A DNA stretch of 64,000 nt from Bacteroidales bacterium. GTDB taxonomy: Bacteria; Bacteroidota; Bacteroidia; Bacteroidales; UBA932. The stretch spans positions 62,001 through 126,000 of the forward strand of contig JAFVVN010000009.1 of the NCBI GenBank assembly GCA_017502125.1, in the 5' to 3' direction. The position numbers and the translations under genes are program-made. Positions 1-8,862 of the stretch are shown in pieces (within the stretch, counting starts at the first letter, position 1; each line of letters opens with the position of its first letter). A model generated the notes under the pieces. It was not told where the DNA came from. It saw nothing but the letters and a program-made list of their open reading frames with translations, and did no database searches.

Positions 1-1
1 G

Positions 2-3000
2 GGCAAGTTCATAAGCGAATGGAGCGAGGGTAAAGAACTGGATATGAGCAGATTCGCAAAAGGAATCTCCTTTGCTGTATATGGAAGGGCAAGAGGACTT
101 CTCGATCACCTCAGCACCAGCGTGAACATTTCATCACTTATAGGAAAGGCGAATGCCAGCCTTCAGCTGGACAACATAATCACAGACAGCAGACCGTTCG
201 GAATCTCAGGTACAGTATCCACCGTCGATCTTGATGCCGGCAGAATCATCGGAACCGATCTTGTGCATCAGGTGAGCATGGAGAGCGGCTTCAAAGCGAA
301 GCTGGGCAGAAATCTGGACTTCCCTGAGGTGGTGCTGGACTCACTCAAGGTGGACAGACTCCTTCTCAACGGATATGACTACAGAAGCCTGGCAGCGACC
401 GGCGAAGTGGCATCAAAGACATTCACAGGCAAGGTCATATGCAACGACCCGAGCCTGAACTTCCTTTTTGACGGAAACGTTGCACTGGCACCTGAGGACG
501 GAAATGCAAAATATGATTTTCTCATCGACATATCCCACGCCGACCTTCATGCCATGAACATAGACAAGAGGGGGAAATCTGAAGTCAGACTCCGCACGGA
601 GGCGGATGTGAAGAGTCTTGGTGGAGGTGAACTGGTGGGAAATATCGACATAACTGACATGTCTCTTGCTAACTCCGAGGGCAAATATGACATAGGTGAC
701 CTGAACCTAAGGTCACTCGGGCGCGATGATGATTTCAAGGTAAGTTTCACTTCATCATTTGCAGAAGGCACGTACACAGGAACGGCTCCGGTGACCCAGT
801 TCGTAAAGGATGCCCAGGGGATCACATTCACCAGAGAGCTCCCGGCTCTTTTCAGGAATGCGGAATACGAGTGGACAGGCAACGTCTACAATGTGGACTT
901 CAAGTTCAACAATATGATTGACCTTCTGGCCTTTGCCCTGCCGGGACTGTATATAGAATCAGGAACATCCCTCACTGCCGGCATAGACAAGGAGGGGCTG
1001 CTCAAGGGACATATAAATTCAGGACGACTTGCCTTCAAGAAACATTATCTCAAAGGGTTTTCAGCAGAGGTAAACAATCTGGATGACAATCTTACGGGAG
1101 ACATCCTGTGCGATGAGATCCAGGTTTCGTCACTCAGACTGAGCGACAATCACCTTCAGATCTATGCCAACGACAATCACATAGGAACTGGATACACCTA
1201 TGACAATCACAGCAACCTGACCAACCGTGGAGAATTCGTGGTACACGGAGACCTGAAGAGAGAGAACGACACTCTCGCCCTCGGAATGAACATCATGCAG
1301 TCGGTGCTCTACCTCAATTCAAGAGAATGGAACATACTTCCGTCATCGTTGAAGATCAAAGGCAAGGATATTGACGTGGATTCGTTCTGTCTCAGTTCAG
1401 GAGAAGAGGAAATAAGGATCAGCGGAGCGACATCGGCAACCAGGAAGGACAGTCTCACGTTGAATCTGCAGAGATTCGACATATCCATTCTAAACTCGCT
1501 TCTTCCGGAGTTCGGTCTGAAAGGAGCTCTGAGTGGAGAAGCCCTTCTTACTTCGCCTATGGACAAGATGCAGATAGACGCAGGCCTGCTCTGTGACTCC
1601 ACATATATCGCTGACGTTCCTCTTGGAGTGCTCCAGATAGGAGGTCAATGGATGAACAACGACAAACGACTGCACATCAATCTCCGTAACGATCTGGACG
1701 GCAGGACAAGTGTGATCGCCGACGGAAACATCTTCCCTAAGGAAAGAAAGATAGATGCCAAGGCAGGACTGGACAGACTGAATGTGGGATATATACAACC
1801 GCTTCTGAGAGATATATTCAGCGAAATGGGCGGTTTCATAAGCGGAGGAATAAGTCTGAAGGGGCCGTTCGATAACATGGAGATCAGCAGCATGGGCGGC
1901 AAACTTGAAGAAGGTCTGCTAAAGATTGCATATACAAATGTTCCGTATTATGCTGACGGAACGTTCCATATCGACAGCAAGGGCGTATACTTTGACGACA
2001 TAAAGGTCAAGGACAGATACAACGGAAGCGGAGAAGTGACCGGAAGCATAAACTGGGACCATTTCAGAGACATCTCGTTCGACACAAGGCTCAGAGTGGA
2101 CCAGATCGAAGGAGTAAACCTCACCGAAGACATGAGCGAAACCTTCTACGGCAATATATTCGGAACCGGAAACGTAGCTATAACAGGACCGGTAAGCGCA
2201 ATCCACCTGAATATAGATGCCGTGACGGCAAAGACCGGACAGCTTCATATCCCCCTCACCGCCGGCGAAGATGCCGGAAGGACCAACCTCCTGAAATTCA
2301 AGGAAGTGGAGAAGGAGGTTCATATAGATCCATACGAGGCAATGATGACGGCGATAAGGAAGAAGGAAGAGAAGGAAAGTGATTTCAATCTCAGGCTGAG
2401 GGTCAATGCACAGCCGACAGTCGAGGCCTTCGTGGAGATAGACAAGTCAAGCGGAAACGTTCTCAACGGACGAGGAAGCGGAATCATCGACCTGGAAGTG
2501 GGGACCGACGTGTTCAACATAAACGGAGACTACACCCTCACCGGAGGAAACTATAAGTTCGTGGCAATGGGACTGGTGAGCAGGGACTTTGAGATTCAGG
2601 AGGGCAGTTCGATAAGGTTCAAGGGAGATATCATGGAGAGTACTCTGGACATCGACGCGCTATACAGGACCAAGGCATCCCTTTCCACCCTCATCGCGGA
2701 CACTACATCTGTCGCCAACAGGCGCACCGTGGAATGCGGAATCAGCATCACTGACCAGCTGAGCAACCCTCGGCTGAGTTTCTCGATAGAGATTCCTGAC
2801 CTTGACCCTACCATCAAGTCACGAGTGGAGAGTGCCCTCAGCACGGAAGACAAGGTGCAGAAGCAGTTCCTCTCGCTGATTCTCTCGAACAGCTTCCTAC
2901 CTGACGAGCAGTCCGGAATCGTGAACAACTCCTCTATGCTTTATTCCAATGTGACTGAGATGCTGGCCAACCAGCTGAGTAACATATTCCAGAAACTCGA

Positions 3001-3445
3001 CATCCCGCTTGACCTCGGACTGAACTATCAGCCGAACGAGAAGGGAAACGACATATTCGACGTGGCCGTTTCTACCCAGCTGTTCAACAACAGGGTGATC
3101 GTGAACGGAAGCGTAGGAAACAAGCAATACAACAGCGGAGGAACGCAAGACGTGGTGGGAGACCTGGATATAGAAATCAAGATCGACAGGTCGGGCTCTT
3201 TCCGACTGAACCTGTTCTCGCACTCAGCGGACACATACACGAACTATCTTGACAACTCTCAGCGAAACGGTGTGGGTCTCACCTATCAGACCGAGTTCAA
3301 CCGAATTGGCCAGTTCTTCAGGAACATGTTCATGAGCAAGGCCAAGAGACAGGCAGCCAGGATGGCGGAGGAACAGGCCATGATAGACGGAGGAAAGGTC
3401 GAGATCAAGATCGAGGCACCACAGGAAAAACCTAAAAAGAAATGA
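2..3445 (+). CDS. tamB: TamB-like translocation/assembly module protein (5' truncated)
   Basis: The frame is open to the left edge, so 1147 residues of a longer protein are visible; the ATG at 44 is internal. The protein is a long beta-rich, AsmA/TamB-type repeat chain with many GxxxL and DxxL strands. The last 300 residues carry the conserved TamB (DUF490) C-terminal block, including LGLNYQPNEKG and NNRVIVNGSVGNKQY, and the protein ends in a Lys-rich tail. TamB spans from the inner membrane towards the outer membrane and is thought to help move phospholipid or assist outer-membrane protein assembly. The stop overlaps the next start (ATGA), so translation with the methylase gene downstream is probably coupled. 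Confidence 0.88.
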   Translation, partial: GKFISEWSEGKELDMSRFAKGISFAVYGRARGLLDHLSTSVNISSLIGKANASLQLDNIITDSRPFGISGTVSTVDLDAGRIIGTDLVHQVSMESGFKAKLGRNLDFPEVVLDSLKVDRLLLNGYDYRSLAATGEVASKTFTGKVICNDPSLNFLFDGNVALAPEDGNAKYDFLIDISHADLHAMNIDKRGKSEVRLRTEADVKSLGGGELVGNIDITDMSLANSEGKYDIGDLNLRSLGRDDDFKVSFTSSFAEGTYTGTAPVTQFVKDAQGITFTRELPALFRNAEYEWTGNVYNVDFKFNNMIDLLAFALPGLYIESGTSLTAGIDKEGLLKGHINSGRLAFKKHYLKGFSAEVNNLDDNLTGDILCDEIQVSSLRLSDNHLQIYANDNHIGTGYTYDNHSNLTNRGEFVVHGDLKRENDTLALGMNIMQSVLYLNSREWNILPSSLKIKGKDIDVDSFCLSSGEEEIRISGATSATRKDSLTLNLQRFDISILNSLLPEFGLKGALSGEALLTSPMDKMQIDAGLLCDSTYIADVPLGVLQIGGQWMNNDKRLHINLRNDLDGRTSVIADGNIFPKERKIDAKAGLDRLNVGYIQPLLRDIFSEMGGFISGGISLKGPFDNMEISSMGGKLEEGLLKIAYTNVPYYADGTFHIDSKGVYFDDIKVKDRYNGSGEVTGSINWDHFRDISFDTRLRVDQIEGVNLTEDMSETFYGNIFGTGNVAITGPVSAIHLNIDAVTAKTGQLHIPLTAGEDAGRTNLLKFKEVEKEVHIDPYEAMMTAIRKKEEKESDFNLRLRVNAQPTVEAFVEIDKSSGNVLNGRGSGIIDLEVGTDVFNINGDYTLTGGNYKFVAMGLVSRDFEIQEGSSIRFKGDIMESTLDIDALYRTKASLSTLIADTTSVANRRTVECGISITDQLSNPRLSFSIEIPDLDPTIKSRVESALSTEDKVQKQFLSLILSNSFLPDEQSGIVNNSSMLYSNVTEMLANQLSNIFQKLDIPLDLGLNYQPNEKGNDIFDVAVSTQLFNNRVIVNGSVGNKQYNSGGTQDVVGDLDIEIKIDRSGSFRLNLFSHSADTYTNYLDNSQRNGVGLTYQTEFNRIGQFFRNMFMSKAKRQAARMAEEQAMIDGGKVEIKIEAPQEKPKKK

Positions 3446-4155
3446 CAGAAACAAAAGGAAAACTCTATCTCATACCCTCCCCTCTCGGGGAAAATGACCC
3501 GGCTGAAGTGATCCCAGCCCCAGTTCTTGAATCTCTCGGCAGGTTCAGGACATTCGTGGTGGAAGAGGTGCGGACGGCACGCAGATATCTTTCACGTGCC
3601 GGATTGCGAGGACATATCGGCGAACTCGAGTTCCACGAACTTAACGAGCATACGGACCAGGCGACCATCGAAAGTTACATAAAGCTTTTCGACGGGGGCA
3701 ATGATGTAGCACTCATTTCGGAAGCCGGTCTGCCTGCTGTGGCTGACCCGGGCGCACAACTGGTCGCATTGGCACACGGATATGGGATTGAGGTGGTTCC
3801 GTACGTCGGTCCTTCATCTCTCATGCTTGCGCTCATGGCTTCGGGACTGAACGGCCAGTCATTCGCCTTCTGCGGATACATACCGGCTAAGACTGAGGAA
3901 CGCAGAAGCCGTCTCCGCACTCTGGAGAAAGTGTCAGGCCAGCTCAGGCAGACCCAGATCCTGATTGAGACTCCATACAGGAACGATTCTCTGTTCAGCG
4001 ACATTCTGGCAGTGTGCGGCCCATCCACAAGGGTCTGCGTTGCATGCAATATCACCATGCCGGACGCATACATCAAGACCATGAAGGTCTCCCAGTGGAA
4101 GAAGGCCGGGCTTGTAATAGGCAAAAGACCGTGTGTATTTCTGATATTAGCGTGA
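3442..4155 (+). CDS. SAM-dependent methyltransferase, RsmI/tetrapyrrole methylase family
   Basis: This 237-residue protein opens with KLYLIPSPLGEN and has the methylase-fold motifs VEEVRTARRYLSRAG, LISEAGLPAVADPG and VGPSSLMLALMASGL, then IETPYRN. These match the RsmI branch of tetrapyrrole methylases, which 2'-O-methylates 16S rRNA C1402. It is about 40 residues shorter than typical RsmI and has SEAG where RsmI usually has SDAG. It therefore fits the short Bacteroidota paralogue annotated only as SAM-dependent methyltransferase, and the exact substrate is uncertain. The start overlaps the tamB stop and the end is 1 nt from folB, which suggests one operon. Confidence 0.8.
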   Translation: MTETKGKLYLIPSPLGENDPAEVIPAPVLESLGRFRTFVVEEVRTARRYLSRAGLRGHIGELEFHELNEHTDQATIESYIKLFDGGNDVALISEAGLPAVADPGAQLVALAHGYGIEVVPYVGPSSLMLALMASGLNGQSFAFCGYIPAKTEERRSRLRTLEKVSGQLRQTQILIETPYRNDSLFSDILAVCGPSTRVCVACNITMPDAYIKTMKVSQWKKAGLVIGKRPCVFLILA

Positions 4156-4156
4156 T

Positions 4157-4522
4157 ATGAACAATATAGGAGTAATAGAACTTGAAGGAATGGAGTTCAA
4201 GGCATATCACGGATGTCTTGAACAGGAAAAGGTCCGCGGGAATCTTTTCACTGTGGATTTCCGTGCGGAGCTGGACCTTTCTGCCGCAGCCCAGAGCGAC
4301 AGGCTGTCCGACACCCTGAATTATGGGGAGATATATGACATCGTGGCTGAGGAGATGTCGGTGCCGTCGGAGCTGCTGGAGAATGTGGCGGGAAGGATCG
4401 TGAAGGCCATAGAAGGCAGGTTTCCTCAGCTGGTTTCCTTTTCTGTCAGGGTGTCCAAGAGGAAACCGCCGGTGGATGGAGTGGCACAGTGGTCCAGGGT
4501 TACACTATATTCAAATCTATAA
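4157..4522 (+). CDS. folB: dihydroneopterin aldolase
   Basis: The 121-residue length is typical of FolB. Family motifs are GMEFKAYHGCLEQE near the N-terminus, VDFRAELDLSAA, LNYGEIYDIV and the C-terminal SVRVSKRKPPVDG. FolB converts 7,8-dihydroneopterin to 6-hydroxymethyl-7,8-dihydropterin and glycolaldehyde in folate synthesis. The conserved Glu in LEQE and the Lys in VSKRKPP correspond to the pterin-binding and catalytic positions. It starts 1 nt after the rsmI-like stop and is the last gene before an inverted-repeat element. Confidence 0.92.
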   Translation: MNNIGVIELEGMEFKAYHGCLEQEKVRGNLFTVDFRAELDLSAAAQSDRLSDTLNYGEIYDIVAEEMSVPSELLENVAGRIVKAIEGRFPQLVSFSVRVSKRKPPVDGVAQWSRVTLYSNL

Positions 4523-4526
4523 TCAT

Positions 4527-4639
4527 GTAATGGTATACAGACCTGACAAAACTAAATCCCTCCTACGACTTCGTCGCGGGTCCCTCCCGTTCACAAGGCC
4601 ACGGGCGGCAATGGTTCTGCCTGATCTGTATACCATTAC
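4527..4639. repeat. 113-bp MITE-like element with 15-bp perfect terminal inverted repeats
   Basis: GTAATGGTATACAGA at 4527-4541 is an exact reverse complement of 4625-4639. Beyond it the arms continue to match imperfectly for about 15 more bases (11 of 15). The interior holds a CGAC-TTC-GTCG mini-hairpin flanked by two copies of TCCCTCC. It fills nearly all of the folB-mtaB gap. No clear target-site duplication is visible. It could be a non-autonomous element or a structured intergenic RNA. Confidence 0.6.
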
Positions 4640-4654
4640 CGGCAACACTGAATT

Positions 4655-5908
4655 ATGTATAAGATAGCATATATTACGCTGGGGTGCAAGCTGAATTATG
4701 CGGAGACTTCGACCTATGAGAGGGAGCTGGCACAGGCAGGATTTGAGGCGGTTCCATGGACCAAGGGGGCGGATGTCTTCCTCGTGAACACATGCACCGT
4801 GACAGAACATTCCGACAAGAAGAGCCGCAATATCATAAGGAAGCTGCACAGGCAGAATCCTGAGGCTACTATATATGTAACAGGCTGTTCTGCCCAGTTG
4901 CGACGCGCTGATTATGAGGCGATTGAAGGAGTCAAAAGAGTCTTCGGGGCTACTGAAAAGAGTGCTGTCGTGCCTACGATTCTGGCAGACATGAGGGGTG
5001 AGGAATGCTGCGGTCATGGAGTGGGTACATTCTTTCCTGCATATTCGAGCGGAGAGAGGACACGCTCATTCCTTAAGGTTCAGGACGGGTGCGACTATAA
5101 ATGTCACTATTGCACGGTGCCATATGCCCGAGGCGAAAGCCGTAATATTCCGATTGCCGAGATAATCCCGCAGGCGGAAGCCATAGCGGCAGAGGGCATA
5201 AAGGAGATTGTTCTGACCGGGGTGAACACCGGAGATTTCGGAAAGAGCACAGGAGATACATTCTTTGAACTCATCAGGCAGCTTAATGCTGTGGAAGGCA
5301 TTGAGAGATACCGCATTTCATCCATCGAGCCTAATCTTCTCACAGAGGAGATGATAGATTGGATAACATCTGGCACCAAGTTCCTCCCCCACTACCACAT
5401 ACCTCTCCAGTCAGGCTGTGACACCATCCTCCGTGAGATGGGACGCCGCTATGACACGGCCGCATTTGCCCATAAGATACAATATATAAGGGAACGGTCA
5501 GAGAAGCCCGGCGGGCTGAAGGTCTTCTTCGGGATAGATGTGATAGTCGGATTCCCGGGAGAGACTGACGAACTGTTCGAGGAGACATATACCTTCCTAC
5601 GTGATGTCGTGCGCCCAGCCTTCATCCATATATTCCCATATTCCCGTCGTGCGGGAACCCCGGCAGCTGCACGAAAAGACCAGGTGCAGGATTCTGTGAA
5701 GACTCTCAGGGTCCAGAGGCTGGAGGCACTGTGTCAGGAACTGCATGAGAAGTTCGTAAGGGAGCATAAAGGGCTGACTGGAAAGGTTCTGTTCGAGAGC
5801 ACTGACAGGAACGGAATGATGGAGGGATATACGGAGAACTATATCAGGGTGACAGCGCCATACGACAGCACCGCCATCAACAACATCATCGAAATCGAAA
5901 TTCAATAA
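4655..5908 (+). CDS. mtaB: tRNA (N6-threonylcarbamoyladenosine-37-C2)-methylthiotransferase
   Basis: This 417-residue radical-SAM methylthiotransferase has the three N-terminal UPF0004 cysteines (LGCKLNYAET, VNTCTVTE, YVTGCSAQ). The radical-SAM cluster motif is CDYKCHYC with cysteines at about residues 146, 150 and 153, followed by ARGESRN. A TRAM-like C-terminal part follows. The LGCKLNYAET start and overall length fit MtaB better than MiaB or RimO. It adds methylthio to t6A37 of tRNAs. The ATG lies 15 bp after the inverted-repeat element, so that element sits in its leader. Confidence 0.92.
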   Translation: MYKIAYITLGCKLNYAETSTYERELAQAGFEAVPWTKGADVFLVNTCTVTEHSDKKSRNIIRKLHRQNPEATIYVTGCSAQLRRADYEAIEGVKRVFGATEKSAVVPTILADMRGEECCGHGVGTFFPAYSSGERTRSFLKVQDGCDYKCHYCTVPYARGESRNIPIAEIIPQAEAIAAEGIKEIVLTGVNTGDFGKSTGDTFFELIRQLNAVEGIERYRISSIEPNLLTEEMIDWITSGTKFLPHYHIPLQSGCDTILREMGRRYDTAAFAHKIQYIRERSEKPGGLKVFFGIDVIVGFPGETDELFEETYTFLRDVVRPAFIHIFPYSRRAGTPAAARKDQVQDSVKTLRVQRLEALCQELHEKFVREHKGLTGKVLFESTDRNGMMEGYTENYIRVTAPYDSTAINNIIEIEIQ

Positions 5909-5956
5909 ATAGCCGTGACACATATCTGTGTAATACTCAGCGATTTTAGAGGTTTA

Positions 5957-5980
5957 GCTCGCAGTCATTTGACAGCGAGC
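5957..5980. other. near-perfect palindromic hairpin downstream of mtaB
   Basis: GCTCGC-A-GTCA-TT-TGAC-A-GCGAGC forms a 10-bp stem with one A/A mismatch. No T-run follows on either strand, so it is not a standard terminator. The rest of the 130-bp mtaB-hydrolase gap holds only a small ACACA/TGTGT hairpin at 5920-5934, and no promoter was found there. Confidence 0.4.
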
Positions 5981-6038
5981 CAAAGACGTAAAGCAATGAG
6001 AATCAGATAGATACGCTGCACAAGAAAATGATTGTCAT

Positions 6039-6806
6039 ATGAAAAAGGTCAGACTGGAATTTTTAGGAACCGGAACATCGCAGGGTGTGCCTATGATCGG
6101 GTGCAGCTGCGAGGTGTGCAGCAGTTCAGACCCGCGTGACAAGAGGCTGAGGGCAAGCGTGCTGGTGGACTACTGCGGGAAACGCTTTCTGGTGGATGCC
6201 GGACCTGATTTCAGGCAGCAGATGCTCCGTGCAGGGGTGTCACATGTCGATGCTATCCTTCTGACTCATAACCACAAGGACCACACCGGGGGTCTGGACG
6301 ACATCAGGGCGTTCAACTATCTGGAAAAGTCGGCGACCCAGATATATTGCGAGAAATATGTGGAGGAATCCCTGCGTAAGGAATATTCCTATGCCTTTGC
6401 CGAGGAGAAATATCCAGGAGCACCGGAGTGGGAGGTTCACCTTATAGACGACAAGCCTTTCAGCATAGAGGGAGTGGAAATCATCCCCATCAGGGGAAAG
6501 CACTTCACCCTGCCTGTACTTGGATACCGCTTCGGAGACATCGCCTACTGCACGGACATGAACCGTATACCCGACGAAGAGTTCGCAAAACTTGAGGGGC
6601 TTGACCACTTCATTATAAACTGCGTGAGGCGAGGCAGACATATATCTCACTTTTCATTGGAGGGTGCACTGGAAGTTGCCGCCCGGGTGGGTGCAAGACA
6701 CACATGGCTCACCCATCTATCTCACCAGCTGCCACGATACGAGAATCTTCTGGCGGAACTGCCGGAAGGAGTGGAACCGGCATATGACGGTCTTGTAATA
6801 TATTGA
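6039..6806 (+). CDS. MBL-fold metal-dependent hydrolase, PhnP-like
   Basis: The 255-residue metallo-beta-lactamase-fold protein starts LEFLGTGTSQGVPMIGC, a typical opening of the PhnP-type branch. A cysteine pair (CSCEVC) follows near residue 25, a possible structural zinc site. The metal motif is THNHKDHTGGLDD near residue 75. Later ligands fit IRGKHFTLPVLGYR, YCTDMN and the final LTHLSHQ. PhnP acts on cyclic ribose phosphates, but in Bacteroidota this branch lies outside phn operons, so the substrate is unknown. It converges with recQ, leaving 10 bp between the stops. Confidence 0.82.
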   Translation: MKKVRLEFLGTGTSQGVPMIGCSCEVCSSSDPRDKRLRASVLVDYCGKRFLVDAGPDFRQQMLRAGVSHVDAILLTHNHKDHTGGLDDIRAFNYLEKSATQIYCEKYVEESLRKEYSYAFAEEKYPGAPEWEVHLIDDKPFSIEGVEIIPIRGKHFTLPVLGYRFGDIAYCTDMNRIPDEEFAKLEGLDHFIINCVRRGRHISHFSLEGALEVAARVGARHTWLTHLSHQLPRYENLLAELPEGVEPAYDGLVIY

Positions 6807-6816
6807 CAGATAAGGC

Positions 6817-8727
6817 CTAAGGGCGACTGTTTGGAACAAGGCCCTTGTCAATCAAGTCTCTAAGCAACTCGATGACTTCCGTTGTGGGGCAGACCGTTGG
6901 AGAGGTAAACCTTTTCTTTATATCATCCAACGTGTACTTTCCTGCCTTGTCCACATTTATGAACCTCACCAAGGCATCACTCAAGGAATCAGGTCCGTCA
7001 ACTGCCTTGGCTGCATGGGAACGGCAGATGTCGCAGGTTCCGCAGTCCGCAGATTCAGTCTGACCGAAGTAGTCCAGAAGATATGAACTGCGGCATGTGT
7101 CATCCTCAGACACATAATCGATCATCTTCTGCATCCTTTCCAGGCTTGAAGACTTCAGGAGGTCATATTTCTCGGGATCCAGATTCACGTTCTTCGGACG
7201 GAGACGGTCATGATGAAGAAAGAGGACGGTGGCATGGTCGCATGGGACATATCGTATCACATGCTCCAGGGATAACTTATACAGAAGCTGCCTCAGGGCA
7301 GGTACCTGCACACCGATCCGCGATGCAATGAAGTCTTCATCAATGGGAACGGGATATGAGAACAGGCCGGTATAGCGGCGCATGAGGGTTTCAAGGAGCT
7401 GGACCATCTTGTGATCAGGCAGCTGAACGTCGTAGAGCTCGCTTCTGTCAAGACGTATCTGAATCTTCGTGGAAATGTCCACATCTTCAGAAAGCGTCCA
7501 GTGGCCTGAACGTTCAAGATATACTATGGCATAATAGGCCGAGGCACGCTGGAGCTTGAAATGACGGCAGAACTCGTCAAGGTCGAACTTGAGCTGACGT
7601 CCGGCACCGGCATCGTAAGGGATGTCATAGAATATATGTACCTTATGATATATGTCCTCTATATATTCAAGTGAAGGGAATGAGACTGTCGCAATCTGGC
7701 GCAGACGCTTCAGATCGGAGGAATTCCATAGCATGACAGCATAGCTTCTCTTTCCGTCACGACCTCCGCGACCGGCCTCCTGAAAGTATGCCTCAGGGCT
7801 GTCCGGAACATCAAAATGCACGACAAAACGCACATCTGGCTTGTCTATGCCCATTCCAAAGGCATTCGTGCAGACCATCACCCTGATGGTTCCGTCCTTC
7901 CATCCGGCCTGCCTATCTGAACGGGAGTCAGTTCCGAGACCGGCATGATAGAATGATGAAGATATACCGTTGGAAGTCAGGAAGGCAGCAAGGTCCTCTG
8001 TCTTCTTCCTGTTGCGGACATAGACTATTCCTGTGCCGTACACGTTTGAGCATATGTTAAGAAGCTGCCCGAGCTTATCCTCGGTATGTCGGACTATATA
8101 TGACAGGTTCGGTCTCTCAAAACCGCTTTTAATCAGGCATTTATCTTGGAAACAAAGCCTCTCCATAATATCCTCCGCCACCTTAGGCGTGGCTGTGGCT
8201 GTAAGGGCTATCAGCGGTGCATCGACCATTTCGCGGATCTGTCCGATATTGAGATAGTCGGGGCGGAAATCATAACCCCACTGGGAAATGCAATGAGCCT
8301 CGTCGACGACTATGAAACTCACCTTCATCTCCTGGAGATAATTCCTGAAGAGCCGGGTTCCGAGACGCTCCGGTGAGACATACAGGAACTTGAAATCACC
8401 GTAGGCGGCATTATTCAGGGTGAGTTCGACTTCACGGGGGCTCATTCCGGCATTGACACAGAGGGCCTTGATGCCGCGGTCAGTCAGATTCTGGACCTGA
8501 TCCTTCATCAGGGCTATCAATGGAGTGACCACTATGGCAATCCCCTCCCTCATCATGGCCGGAACCTGGAAGCAGACAGACTTTCCACCACCTGTAGGGA
8601 GGATGGCAAGCACATCCCTTCCCTCCAAAGCAGTCCGGACTATGTCTTCCTGCATCGGACGGAAGGAATCATATCCCCAGTATTCCCTCAGCACATCAAT
8701 CGGCGTATTTCCTGACATATTTTCCAT
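6817..8727 (-). CDS. recQ: ATP-dependent DNA helicase RecQ
   Basis: This is a 3'-5' DExH helicase of about 636 residues. Visible parts are ILPTGGGKS (Walker A), VDEAHCISQWGYDFRPDY (motif II and the RecQ-specific loop), LTATATPKV (motif III), GMGIDKPDVR (motif V) and QEAGRGGRDG (motif VI). The RQC zinc cysteines follow in CRSSY and CGTCDIC. A short winged region ends the protein and there is no clear HRDC domain. The open frame extends to an ATG at 8764-8766, but that codon overlaps the -7 element TACATTTG, so I place the start at MENMSG (8727); 8718 is also possible. It is divergent from pckA. Confidence 0.9.
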   Translation of the reverse strand: MENMSGNTPIDVLREYWGYDSFRPMQEDIVRTALEGRDVLAILPTGGGKSVCFQVPAMMREGIAIVVTPLIALMKDQVQNLTDRGIKALCVNAGMSPREVELTLNNAAYGDFKFLYVSPERLGTRLFRNYLQEMKVSFIVVDEAHCISQWGYDFRPDYLNIGQIREMVDAPLIALTATATPKVAEDIMERLCFQDKCLIKSGFERPNLSYIVRHTEDKLGQLLNICSNVYGTGIVYVRNRKKTEDLAAFLTSNGISSSFYHAGLGTDSRSDRQAGWKDGTIRVMVCTNAFGMGIDKPDVRFVVHFDVPDSPEAYFQEAGRGGRDGKRSYAVMLWNSSDLKRLRQIATVSFPSLEYIEDIYHKVHIFYDIPYDAGAGRQLKFDLDEFCRHFKLQRASAYYAIVYLERSGHWTLSEDVDISTKIQIRLDRSELYDVQLPDHKMVQLLETLMRRYTGLFSYPVPIDEDFIASRIGVQVPALRQLLYKLSLEHVIRYVPCDHATVLFLHHDRLRPKNVNLDPEKYDLLKSSSLERMQKMIDYVSEDDTCRSSYLLDYFGQTESADCGTCDICRSHAAKAVDGPDSLSDALVRFINVDKAGKYTLDDIKKRFTSPTVCPTTEVIELLRDLIDKGLVPNSRP

Positions 8728-8754
8728 ATAAATGATGCCGCTCGAAAAGCATAG

Positions 8755-8762
8755 CAAATGTA
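8755..8762 (-). promoter_or_regulatory. recQ promoter -7 element
   Basis: TACATTTG fits the Bacteroidota TAnnTTTG -7 consensus. No good -33 is visible. Initiation about 5 nt downstream would leave a leader of about 20 nt before the recQ ATG at 8727, which decides that start. Confidence 0.5.
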
Positions 8763-8784
8763 GCAAAATTATTGCACGCGAATG

Positions 8785-8815
8785 ATTGTAGAATCATAAA
8801 AAAGTCTTAATTTTG
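8785..8815 (+). promoter_or_regulatory. pckA promoter
   Basis: ATTG at 8785-8788 (-33) is followed after 19 nt by TAATTTTG at 8808-8815 (-7). Spacing and sequence fit the Bacteroidota sigma-ABfr consensus. The predicted leader to the pckA ATG at 8863 is about 42 nt. Confidence 0.65.
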
Positions 8816-8862
8816 CGTGGATATAGAAAAAAGAGTTAAACCTTAATATATTTTAAAGAATT

